Source: Ailanthus altissimus (Eukaryota > Streptophyta > Magnoliopsida > Sapindales > Simaroubaceae). From it: DNA of 64,000 nt. The position numbers were made by a program, and so were the translations under genes. How positions within the stretch are numbered: the first letter of the stretch is position 1; every line of letters starts with the position of its first letter. The stretch is taken from the NCBI GenBank assembly GCA_946807835.1, contig CAMPEX010000001.1, positions 6,587,001-6,651,000 of the forward strand, given 5' to 3'. Positions 24,199 to 34,140 of this stretch are shown in pieces. Below the pieces are notes generated by a model. The model was not told the DNA's origin. It did not search any database and saw nothing but the letters and a program-made list of their open reading frames with translations.

Positions 24199-24646
24199 TC
24201 ATTGTTATTGTCCTATGGATTAAGACTGAAGGAGGATTTACTTAGTGATAAATTATGGGCAGAGGTAGATAAAGTAATGGAAATAAAATAATACTTTTTT
24301 TCTTTATTATACAATTAGTTTATAATTAAAATTACAATTTTTTATGTAGGTATATATTCTTATGAACTGTAAAATAGAGCATTTGATTGTAACAGAGGTC
24401 GATTTGCTACAAATGAGAATTACTATCTATGATTATAGTATTTATGGATGTGCTAACAGTGTGATGGAAGTTTATATCACTCATTTGTGTCTTCTTATGG
24501 CACATTATCTCTGAGCATGCAGATTTTATGCCCTTAGGAGTAAAGCAAAGAAAGATTTGTTGTCATTTAATATTATATATAGTAAGGACTGTGGCTTATT
24601 TACTTATCTACTTATTAAGCACCTTAGGTCTACCATTATATTTTAG
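24199..24646 (+). pseudogene. Ulp1/C48 cysteine protease domain remnant, with a 76-bp intron
   Basis: Plus strand. Exon 24199-24273 ends 'LLSDKLWAEVDK'; an intron with GT...AG ends is at 24274-24349; the frame resumes 'VYILMNCKIEHLIVTEVDL'. Candidate catalytic residues of the C48 (SUMO-protease-like) fold are His at 24380-24382, Asp in 'ITIYD' (24431-24433) and Cys in 'SKDCGLF' (24590-24592). There is one in-frame stop at 24512. The Trp that normally follows the His is absent. Such domains are carried by Ulp1-bearing Mutator-like elements (Kaonashi-type) and by some CACTA elements. A MULE transposase end on the opposite strand at 25.1-25.6 kb supports the first. Confidence 0.7.
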
Positions 24647-24861
24647 ACCCAAGGCTAGTACCTTTTTTAAGAGAAAAGATAATCTTAGATTTGTAGACTC
24701 ATGCATCGAAAATAAATATAATGCTTTGTGCTATATTCTATTGTCTTTTGTCCTTGTATTTAGTAGATGTATACAAATGATGTATAGATGTGCAAAGTGC
24801 ATAGAATTGTTATTTTTTAAATTGCAGCTTTCATAACGTTTATAAAATATATGAATATAGT

Positions 24862-25068
24862 AAAGTACAAACAAATAATAAATAATAAAGTACACCAAAT
24901 GAAATGTAGACAAAGTAAACCAAACAAAAGGTGAACAAAGTAAACCAAATAAAAGGAAATTAAATATCAATTTAAGTTTTACAAACAAACATAAAACTTT
25001 GTTTTAGCAATGTAAACCAAAATTAACAATCATTTGTTCTGAGAATGTAAACCAAAATTAACAATCAA
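24862..25068. repeat. low-complexity direct repeats between the two MULE genes
   Basis: AT-rich sequence with repeated 'caaagtaaaccaaa' units (24913, 24937 region) and two nearly perfect 24-bp copies beginning aatgtaaaccaaaatta (25009-25032 and 25044-25067). It lies between the converging Ulp1-type and transposase remnants. I see no gene in it. Confidence 0.5.
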
Positions 25069-25079
25069 ACATCAATTGC

Positions 25080-25572
25080 TATATAAGCAATAGGGTTCCA
25101 ACATGTCTGGCAGTTATGCCTATATTTTTTTACAGCAACTACAAATATATTTTGGTAATTCCTCCCATTGAGATGGAATCCGCTTTCTCTTACACCTCTT
25201 TACTTATTAATGTGTTATAAGAGGCTGAATGTTAACATTTCTCAATTCTTCTAGAACTATATAATCTAACGAATGGCCAACGGGAAGGCCTAACTCATCA
25301 AAGACATGAAATAAGCATTCAGACTTGTAATAAGTGAACAAAGACTCTCACACTGAAATCTCATATGTCTATATATGGAAATAGCATAGGCACAAGTTGT
25401 CGAAATTCAAACTTCCAATAACTACATATCTTTGGGGAGATGTTAACTATTCCATTTCTATTTTCATCCTTCACTATAAATTGTGAATTATCCACTGGAT
25501 AAACTGTCATTCTAGATTTATCATTATACTTCATCATTTTGTGATTTGTCCAATTCATCATAAATTGTTGTG
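25080..25572 (-). pseudogene. Mutator-like (MuDR family) transposase, C-terminal part
   Basis: Minus strand. After 'QQFMMNWTNHKMMKYNDK' comes the region of the SWIM zinc finger: 'NISPKICSYWKFEFRQL', where the second Cys and the later Cys/His have mutated (25411-25431). The family tail follows: 'VFDELGLPVGHSLDY' (near 25310-25260), then 'KRKRIPSQWEELPKY' and a frameshifted CCHC knuckle (CSCC....HNCQTC, 25102-25150). The N-terminal catalytic domain is lost, because the RE1 3' LTR cuts the gene at 25573. Stops and shifts make it inactive. Confidence 0.75.
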
Positions 25573-26853
25573 TGTTGGACCAGGGCATAATTGCATGCTA
25601 TCACAAACAAGTAATATAATAAGGGTAAAGTATTATTTCTATAAGGACTTCTATTATAATTTGCTACGTACTAACCTATATCAATGAAAAGGTACAAGAT
25701 TAATAAAAAGAAAGATAAAAAATAAAAAGAATTAAAAGATAACATTAGTTAGAGCAAAGAATTTATGATTTCACCAATAAAGATAAGCGTAGGGTTTCAA
25801 TCTTCACTCTATATTTAGCCTAAATTACTAATTCCCCACTTTGAATTAATTATTCAATTAGAATCATTGATTAAAAATCTTAAATTACCTACAAGCCTCT
25901 TCTGATGGTCAAGTAGGAATATCCATTTTAATCAACTCATTATATTCCTATGTAAATTAAATTAAGAAAGGATTATTCAAGCCTAGGTTCTCTTTAATAG
26001 TTGTATATGTCATGTAAATATATTCCTATCATACATGAACTTATTATAAAAATCAATGATCATATGTTATTCTTTCTATGGCTAAACCTAAATTCCCTTT
26101 ACCAAGTTGATAAAGGTTACCTAATCAATCTATATGGTAATCAAACATTTAAAAAGTATTAAACACAAGATAGAACAAACAATTTAATTTATAAATAATA
26201 TGAATCAAAGGGGTAAAAATAATTCAAACACATGTAGAGATCTAACTGAAATCTTAGAAAAGAAGTTCAGTTCACAATGAAATAAAGAGTTTAAGAGAAT
26301 AATAAAATTAATATAGAAATCATAGAAAACTAGAAGATAAAGAACGAAGAAATAAAACTATATTGTTGCAATATTCAATCTTCTCAGCCTCTTGATTTAA
26401 AACTTACTATAAACTCTTAAAGAGTTGTTGTCTTTCTTGCAGCCCTCTTGTTCTACCTTGAAAGAGGCTTTTTGGTCTTCTATTTATAGGCTTTAGTCTT
26501 CAAATTAGAAAATAAAAGTCAAATAAAAGGCAAACTCAGATTTCTATATTCAGTATCTAGAATCCAGCACTCTGCCCTAGCTTTTTAGCACTGCGGCACT
26601 TAGATTCTACCATTTTTTGCATTTTTTTGTCATTCCAGTACTGCGACGCTAAGCATTGTAGCAAAGTTACTATAGCATAGTTAATGTAGTAAATTTGATA
26701 TTTTTACTTTGTATTTCTTAGATTTTCATCTGTACTTGCTCCATTGACTTCTAACTAACAAAATGATAATAAATCACATAAAAATCTAAATATTCATACT
26801 TAAAATAAATAAATACTAAGCTTAAAGAAAAAAGGTATAAAATACACCTATCA
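25573..26853 (-). repeat. RE1 3' LTR (now inverted)
   Basis: Minus-strand LTR from TGATAGGTGTATTTT (26853 downward) to GGTCCAACA near 25573, 1.28 kb. It is the same family as the pieces at 751-1284 and 1-597. A TATA box (minus, CTATAAATAG, 26480-26489) has a GC-richer array on its upstream side (about 26560-26660). The adjacent purine tract at 26854-26870 shows that it is a 3' LTR with its internal region on the high-coordinate side. It belongs to RE1, as argued from the inversion. Confidence 0.8.
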
Positions 26854-27169
26854 AACTCTCCAAACTTAACAATTTGCTCGTCTTCGAGCAAAGATAGAAA
26901 ACTAAAACCTTGGAAAAAAAATAACGGTTGGTTGATATTTAACAACTTGTTTCAAAGATTACATACAAGTTACAATTTCTAGGAAACTCTAAACACTATA
27001 AAAGTTAGAATTTTAGTACAAGCACTAGCCTTACACCATATATGATTCACTTAGTGTATGTGTGTAAGTTATTCTCATTACTTATTTACACTTGGATTAG
27101 TTTATACCCCTAAGGATTTGATAAATTTGTCTCCAAAGAAAGTTTTATTCATATTTTATATGCTTACTT
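26854..27169 (-). other. last 316 bp of RE1 internal region, with polypurine tract
   Basis: Minus strand. It ends with AAGTTTGGAGAGTT immediately before the LTR (26854-26867), the polypurine tract that primes plus-strand synthesis, preceded by 'ctcgaagacgagcaa'. It is non-coding. The edge at 27169 carries the displaced target copy of LTR L2 (TACTT). Confidence 0.75.
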
Positions 27170-27232
27170 TGTTAGGATTTATGCTTACGTGCCATCCCAA
27201 AATTTATAAATATTTAATGATAGTATTTATCC
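27170..27232 (+). repeat. first 63 bp of LTR L2, displaced by the inversion
   Basis: TGTTAGGATTTATGCTTACG and the following bases match the starts of L3 (20557) and L4 (38233, minus). It breaks off at 27232 in front of the LINE. L2 at 12615-15165 lacks just this portion. Confidence 0.85.
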
Positions 27233-27737
27233 TAAACTGGGCCTTATTAAACTAAATACTGATGCAGGCCTGTCTCTAAAACACTTCAAAGCTGGGATAA
27301 GGGTGGTGTTACACGACCACTTTAGGGCTGTCTTAGCCTCCTATTCCATTCCTCTTAAAGCACAGCCCTTTGTGGACATTCTTGAAGCTTTGGCCTTGCT
27401 ACGTGGTCTTTGCCTAGTTCGAATGTTAGGTATCTCAGCACTCAAGGTGGCCTCTGCTGCAGGCATTATTCGTGACATTAACAATCGCTTCCCTTCTGCC
27501 TCAAAATTGGGCTTGGTCCTTCAAGACATTATTGTTATTTCTGCTTCATTCTCCTATTGTTATTTTAGCTATGGTCATCAATTATCCAATCGAGTTGCAT
27601 ATGAATAAGCACATCTTGCCCTCAACTTATATCTGAATCTATTTGGTTTGGCAAAATGCCTCCCCAAATTGAACATCTTGTAATTGAGGATTCTTATTCC
27701 TCCTAAATTTTATGAATGAAATTTTCCTTTAAAAAAA
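27233..27737 (+). mobile_element. LINE (L1-type) 3' end with RNase H domain
   Basis: Plus strand. 'LGLIKLNTDAG' (near 27240), then a 101-residue frame at 27303-27608 (MVLHDHFRAVLASYSIP, 'ILEALALLRGL', 'LGLVLQDI', 'NRVAYE') is the RNase H-like domain at the C-terminus of plant L1 LINE ORF2 proteins. Its usual acidic residues are partly kept (Asp in NTDAG, Glu in ILEAL). It ends in a short 3' UTR and an A8 tail (27731-27738). It sits exactly between the two halves of the RE2 integrase, so it was a 5'-truncated insertion in that gene. Confidence 0.82.
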
Positions 27738-27738
27738 A

Positions 27739-28560
27739 TGGGTGGAGGTTGTAGCTTATCGTACTAATGATAATACAGCTGTGGTAAAATTCTTAAAAGA
27801 AAATGTGTTATCTAGGTGCAGTAAGCCACGTGTCATCATTAGTGACCAAGGAACACATTTTTGTAACCGTTCTTTTGAAGCTTTGATGTACAGGTATGGT
27901 TTTCTTCATAAAGTTTCCACTGCATACCATCCACAAACAAATTGACAAGCCGAGCTAGCAAATAGAGAGGTGAAATAGATTTTGGAAAAGACGATTAACC
28001 CGAATCGCAAAGATTGGTCTCTACGTCTTTCTGATGCATTATGAGCATATCGCACTGCATACAAAACCATCTTAGTATTGTCTCCATACCGGCTTTTTTA
28101 TAGAAAATCTTGCCATTTACCTGTTGAGCTAAAGCATAAAGCTTATTAGGCTGTCAAAGCCCTTAACTTTGATTTGAATGCTGCAGGTCTTCAGTGAAAG
28201 TTACAATTGTCGAAAATAGAAGAACTACGAAATGATGCATATGACAACTCCAGAATTTACAAAGCTAAAATGAAAGCAGCTTATGATAAATAGGTCTCAA
28301 GGAAACACTTCGAGCCAAATCAACGGGTCTATTTTTATGATTCTTGATTGCATTTACACCCTGAAAAAGTTGAGATCTTGATGGACTGCTCCATTTATGG
28401 TAAGGCACATTTTTCCTAATGATGCTGTCGAAATCAAAGACCCCACTGATGGGCGAACTTTTAAAGTGAATGGACAGCAACTGAAAAACTATGTGAAAAA
28501 AGTAAACCACTTTATGTACCTAGACGAGATCTCTCTTATGGATTCTGTCTATCATGATTG
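27739..28560 (+). pseudogene. RE2 integrase, C-terminal half
   Basis: Plus strand. It starts 'WVEVVAYRTNDNTAVVKFL' and includes the catalytic core blocks 'ISDQGTHFCN' (second catalytic Asp, near 27841) and 'YHPQTN' just before the third catalytic residue. The frame then runs with stops through 'DWSLRLSDAL', 'YRTAYKTILVLSPYRL' and the C-terminal 'HPEKVEILMDCSIYGKAHF', 'DPTDGRTFKVNGQQLK' (28330-28490). The N-terminal half is at 15204-15844 on the other strand. Confidence 0.88.
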
Positions 28561-28817
28561 ATCAGTTTCAATCTATCTGTACCAGATTTTATATTTTATT
28601 TATATTTTATCTTTTGACTTTTTATTTTTTATTTTATTTTCTTTCACATTTTATTTCACTTTATTTTCTTCCTTTTCATTTTTCTTCAGTGTAATTTTAT
28701 TTTGCGGTCAAGTGACGGATACCGTACTCCGTGACTATTAAAGTCGGTTTCTCAGTTTCCTAAAAACTGTCCCTCAAATTGTGCATTCATCTCTTTTTTT
28801 TTTCACTTTCTTTCAAA

Positions 28818-29345
28818 ATGGATCACATTCTTGCCAACCTTAAAAAACGGTTTCCTTCAACACCTCAAAATGCTCTACTTAAGATTTACAAAACACAATG
28901 TGAAAGATTAAGGCTATTGATGTTGAGTAATATCCCTGTGGATATTCGTTGGTTAATCGAAGCCAAAGTTTAATTATCTTATGAGTCTACAAATGATTTT
29001 ATTTCTTTTATGCATAGTCTTGGAAGAAGCTCTTATATCAAAAGGCGATGAGTAAAGAGGTTACAAGTTTGTCATAAATGTGCTCGATGGAATTGTAACT
29101 AGAGTTATCTTTCTTTAGGATTTGTATCTAAAAATCAAGAAGAGAAAATTCAGTTCATCAAGGATGGATTGAGTAAAGAGTCTTTGGATGATATCCTATT
29201 GACTCTTGAGACACATCCTTGTGGGCTTGTGCAACGTGAACTTCTTGATTTATATAATAAATTCAAAAATGAACATCAACGGTGTAGTCTCGGAAATCTG
29301 ACTCTAAAAGACCCCGTTTTCCAATTTATAAGAAAATTAGATTGA
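28818..29345 (+). pseudogene. unknown ORF (ORF-X) between integrase and LOG in RE2
   Basis: From ATG at 28818 (MDHILANLKKRFPSTPQN) a frame of 176 codons runs to 29345 with three internal stops. A homologous frame is at 48400-48927 in RE3. Visible features are a C-terminal half rich in charged residues ('KDGLSKESLDDILLTLE', 'ELLDLYNKFKNEHQ') and a Cys cluster CHKCARWNC (near 29069-29095). There is no signal peptide or membrane segment, so it does not look like an env-like protein. I do not recognise the family. It occupies the slot where Athila elements often have an extra ORF. Confidence 0.55.
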
Positions 29346-29621
29346 AAGTTTATCCCCGACCCATAGAGGGCGTTTAAGCCGTTACTAAACGTAAAACCAG
29401 AGGAAGATGTGAGCCACAATTATAACTACCTGTAAATACATGTGTTTTAATTTCAAACTTTATTTTATAAATAGTAGGGCTACTCATATAGATGTCTTAA
29501 ATTCAAATCTTTTGGTTAAATAATGCATGTAGGTCATTATCTTTAAATTTTTGTGTTTTATTTTTATATCTCTTCTGACAAACTGTCGGGTTACCACAAT
29601 CATTGTTATCAGTTGGTACTC

Positions 29622-29631
29622 TATAAATATA
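29622..29631 (+). promoter_or_regulatory. TATA-like box upstream of the RE2 LOG copy
   Basis: TATAAATATA 60 bp before the position of the LOG start codon. The same box is present at the same distance in RE3 (49201-49210). It could be a promoter taken along with the captured gene. Confidence 0.4.
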
Positions 29632-29681
29632 GCACCTCATTTTTTTTATTTTCATATATTGAGATAAATGTGAGTGTATAT

Positions 29682-30317
29682 ATAAAGGAAACCTCAGTTC
29701 AACAATTCCAAAATATGTGTATTTTGTAGATCTAGTCCTGGGAGAAATAAAGTGTTTGTAGAAGAAGCAAATAATTTAGGAAAAGCATTAGCTGCAAGAA
29801 AAATTCATTTGATTTATGGACGGGGTAGCCTTGAGTTAATGGGGTGTGTGTTAACAGTTGCACATTTAGGAGGAAGTCAAGTTTAGGTATTATTCCTACA
29901 GCTTTAGTCGTGGAAAACCTGACTGGAAAAACAATAGAGGAAGAATTACGAGTCTCATCTATACATGAACATATAGCTAGAATGCTTTACAATGTTCGCT
30001 TTTATTACTTTACCAGGTGGTTTTGATACCTTGGAAGAAAATTTTCAAATTACCTCTTGGGCCTAGCTGAATATCTACCGAAAACCCATAGATTTGTTGA
30101 ATGTTAATTACTATTTTGATTGCTTACTTTGTTTTCTTGATCAAGCTGTGGAAAAGAGTTTTATTTCACATTCGGCACGATCGTTTCTGCCACTACTGCA
30201 GATTAATTAATTGACAAATTACAGGTAGTTACCTACGAACCTGACCTAGCAGTAACTCGAATTGATTGGTCAATGGGCCTTAATAAGCGAAAATTAGATC
30301 TCACACTTCGTTTGTAA
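29682..30317 (+). pseudogene. LOG: captured LOG gene copy in RE2 (cytokinin-activating phosphoribohydrolase)
   Basis: Homologous to plant LONELY GUY proteins, cytosolic/nuclear enzymes that release active cytokinin bases from their nucleoside 5'-monophosphates. Followed through two frames, the residues 'KICVFCRSSPGR', 'NNLGKALAARKIHLIYG', 'LMGCV', 'AHLGGSQV', 'GIIPTALV', 'SSIHEHIARM', 'LPGGFDTLEENFQI' and '[16 protein letters not shown]' appear in LOG order. The signature PGGxGTxxE reads PGGFDTLEE (30013-30039). One missing T near 29885 shifts the frame; stops occur near 30065 and beyond, and the start codon is ATA. About 210 codons, normal LOG length, and no intron visible. It is in sense orientation within RE2. 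Confidence 0.85.
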
Positions 30318-31640
30318 ATTTTTCTTTGTTTTATTTATTTATCAACATCATCATTTTAGTTTATATTTGCTTACGTGTCTCTCAGGTTTGTTTCTTTTAA
30401 ATAATTGGCGTTTCAGGTAATGTCTCCTATACTTTATCTCTTTCTATTTAAACATTGAGGATAATATTTCATCTGGTTTGAGGGAGGATAGTAGACATAA
30501 GTTGCATTTTGCATTAAAAAAAAAAATTTGTGGTCCGACATTTGCTTAAAATGACAGAGTAAAGAGTTCATTCTTTAAATCTTGAGATGCATTTTAGGTC
30601 AAATTAGAATGGTAGAGTAAGGAGTTTTAAATCTAACTTTTGAAACACATTTTAACTAACTTTTTGTTGTTTTGTTTTATGTTTCATGCATTGTTGTTTA
30701 TTGCTTGTAGTCTTGGTAATTCTTGTATAAAAGAATTTTCTTTTCTGCCTAGGTATGATTTCAAAATTATTTAGTTTGAGTTACTATTTCTATTTAGGTT
30801 AATAAAGAATAACTTCCAAAATATTTTTTAGCACAATGTTAAGTCTTGTGATAAGATGGATGATTCAATTTATATAGCCAAGAGAATTCTTATATTTAAG
30901 TATATATTTTTCTAATCTCATATATTGTTTATGACTAAGTGGAAAGGTTGAGAAAACAGCTTATGAATCTTTTTTGATCCTTTGCATTGATTAATTTTTG
31001 TTTAGATTGATATTATTTGAATTAAAGAATAAGTTGGTTGAATTTGTGTATAAAATATTTTTGTGAGAAACTTTTGTAATGCTTCCTTGTATTCTTAAAA
31101 AAAAATACCAAAAAAGAAAAAAAAGAAAAAAAAAAGAATTAATTCAGTTTAATAAAGTCTTCATTCAATTTTAGAAGGCAAATATCTAGTAAATAATTTT
31201 CTCACCAAGTTATATTTGTATTATTCTCACAAGACAATTGAAGTCCTAAAGCTGGTACATGTCAAGAATGATTGATTTCTAAATAATGGATTTTTTTATC
31301 TTTGGATCAATGTTAGTTTGTATGTCTATCTTTAAAATTGACTTTTTCTTGAGTGCGTAACTGTTTTTCAACTCCATGAGAGAAATCATAACCTTTTAAA
31401 CAGTCATACATCTATGAGGATATGGAGTTGAGGCTTTTACTTGGAGAAATTCTCAAGGTTATATCTGTTATGGTTTGTGGTAAGTTGGTTACGGCTTAGT
31501 TCACACACACACAAATTTTGAAAGTTATAATTGAAAAACCCATAATAGCAATAGTGATATTGAACTAACATTTTGTTTGAAATACTTAGGTAGTTTTGCA
31601 TATTCTATTTACGCTTGAATTGCTAGAGACTAGCAATAAG
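30318..31640 (+). other. RE2 3' non-coding region
   Basis: Non-coding up to the E2 insertion. It has 'aacattgaggataat' followed by a purine tract (ggtttgagggaggata, 30474-30489) and an A-rich stretch (31099-31140). The same order is found in RE3 (49850-51214). The real LTR start lies about 1.2 kb beyond the purine tract. No gene. Confidence 0.65.
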
Positions 31641-33028
31641 TGATGAGGGCAAATTTATCATATATTTTCTCATGTTTTTATTTTGATATTTTATTGTTTT
31701 ATGAGAATAGATGGCTATTTATGTGTATTATTGTTATTTATAGGGACTTGAATAAAATTTAAAGTTTTCAAAGTATGTGTCCATCGCCCCAACGCCACAA
31801 GGATTATAGCCCCAATGCTAGAATAGTGATCGAAAGAAGAAAAAGGACCTGGTTAAGTCGCATCTAGCACCATACCTTAATCACGCCAGAGAAGAGACAG
31901 CGCCCTAGCGCCATCAACCCACCGCTCTAGCGGTGAAGCCTTTTTCACTTGTCGCCCCAGCGACAACTGCATAGCGCCCCAGTGGTAGCGCGAGTTCTAG
32001 TCTGACGAGAATTGAGATTTTCAAGCTCATATCAATCCCTATAAAAAGGCCACTCATTCCAAGCCTTCAAGAATAATCCAAGACGACCCAAGAGCACCAA
32101 GAATATAGAGCATGAGTCTTGGAGAGCAATAGGAGTTTAATTGAAGCAACTTTAGAAGGATAGTCAAGGCGTTCTTCAGCATCAAGAGATCGTAGGCAGC
32201 ACAATTAAGAGCAATTCAACGTCTATATCGGTTTGCTATTTATTGTATCATGGTTTATTATTATTTTTACTGTTGTTCTCTTATAGCCATAAGCTAAATT
32301 TGTTTTCTAGGGTTAATACTTGAACTCAATATGTGTGCTTAATTGACATATCTTCTGAATATTTAATAAACTTAGTTCTTTGATATTCAAATTACTTGAT
32401 CTTAATGCTTCAATATATCTGGCCAATATATGGTGAATGAGTTAGTAATATTATTAATAAACTCAGAAGAGGAATCACAATATTTAGACCTAGGTAATTT
32501 GATGCATGATTGTAGAGTAACATTCAATGTTGCATATGCAAGTTTCAATTTAGGATAGGAATATACCTAATTGGCATGTATGATCAATAAGACCTAATCT
32601 TAATGAATCTTAATTTATTACAAGTACCATGGGAATATAGGTATTTGATAAATTAAGGTATACTTGCATGACCTTGGAAGAGGCTTGTGAATACGTTAGT
32701 GTCTTGATCAATAACAAAGACTAAGAGAGTTAAATATTAGAAGATTAATCATTAGAAAGCATATTGAGGGATAGTATTAATCCTAGGTTTTCTCTATATT
32801 GCTATCACTTAAATCTCTTTGCATTGTGTTTTTACCTTTATATTTTCTACATTCATTCTTAGATTTTTATTTATCTGAATATTTATTAGAAAGATATCAT
32901 TTTAGTAATTGGTTAAAAAGAAGAAATTATCCTTGTGGGTTCGACATCCGACTTATTTAGTCCTTTTATTACTTGCATACGATAGTGTATACTTACACTT
33001 AATTTTATGATATAGAAATATCGCATCA
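31641..33028 (+). repeat. solo LTR E2 inserted 19 bp upstream of RE2 3' LTR
   Basis: 1388 bp, plus orientation, from TGATGAGGGCAAAT to ATATCGCATCA. The flanks are ATAAG (31636-31640) and ATAAA (33029-33033), a 5-bp duplication with one change. TATA box CTATAAAAAG at 32039-32048, GC-rich array on its upstream side (31783-31990), and the U5 block 'gggttcgacatccgac' near 32936. It is close kin of E1 and E3 and non-coding. Confidence 0.9.
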
Positions 33029-33047
33029 ATAAACTGGTTGATTGCTG

Positions 33048-34140
33048 TGATGAACACATAAAAATGCATATTTATTAAGAGATTCAGTCCCTATTTAATG
33101 TCACTAATTTTAGCATTTTTGTACTTTTAGCTTGAAATAAAGTGTTCTCCTTAAATTATGATTAATGAATGTTATTTGCACAGGTTTAGGTAAAATGGAC
33201 ATAACTCTCAATGTAGAAATTGAAATGAAGAAATTCATGAACCTGGAGTAACATGACTCAATCTTACACAAACTTGAAGAACAGTTGAAAAAACACATCT
33301 AACATGTTATGGGACAAAATTTGAGATACAATAGAATCGAGCTATAACTTCTGCTCAGCTTGACCTAACTCATGTATTTGGACCGTATCTCATAAAATAC
33401 ATACCCAATTGGTATAATTCTTGAAGCTACAAAATATGAACTTAATTATCAATAACTCTTATGTTGATGGTAAAGTCCAAATCAACAGTTATCATGGACC
33501 ACGTTGTCTTGCAAGTGGGTAAAAGGGTTGTTGGCCTAAATCTGACGTATCTTTGGAATTTTGCCCATATCTCATTGGATACGCATTGCATTTACATGAA
33601 CTTGGTGCCTATGGAAAGAAGAGACAAAATTATACAACATTTATGTTGGCCAAAAATGCTATATTGGTTATTTATATTATTAAAAAGGTGCTGCAAATAG
33701 GTAAACGAGTTGTTGGCCTAAATTATTGACGATTGATGTCGCACTTGAAAATTTTCCAATCATTGCCTATATAAGTACACTCTTAGGATGTTTTCAACAT
33801 TAGATAATTCTTTCTTATTTTCTTCTCATTAACATGTATTGTAATTTAGGCTAGAGTGCTTGGCAAGGCTAAGAGATGAACTTTTGTGTTTAATAAATTT
33901 ACTTCTATGCTTTGATTCATTGTCAAGAGCTACAAATGTTTGTAAGTTTGATTATGCTTAAACTCTTATCTATTTTATTTTCTATAATTCAAAGGTTATA
34001 ATTCTCATGTTTCATATATTTTAAGTCATGCTTTCTTTATGTGATTCTTATTGAATTATAATTGTTATTGGTTACATTGTTTTATATGTTAATCGTTTAC
34101 AGCAATATTGTCAATTGATATATTGTCGATCTTTGATAAT
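33048..34140 (+). repeat. RE2 3' LTR, truncated
   Basis: Starts TGATGAACACATAAAAATGC and aligns with the RE2 5' LTR and with RE3 44498 onward, including the TATA box (ctatataa, 33767-33774). Homology stops near 34140, so about 390 bp of the LTR end and any target duplication are missing. ORFs inside (33110-33298 minus, 33461-33700) are shadows of the LTR. Confidence 0.8.

Noticed and set aside
24731..24988. 85-residue hydrophobic minus-strand ORF (FNFLLFGLLCSPFVW...)
   Set aside because: Overlaps low-complexity repeats between the two MULE genes, and composition bias alone explains the hydrophobicity.
31099..31140. A-rich run as a poly(A) tail of a retroposed LOG mRNA
   Set aside because: It lies about 800 bp past the LOG stop, is interrupted by C and G, and similar A-rich DNA is present in RE3 as ordinary 3' region sequence.
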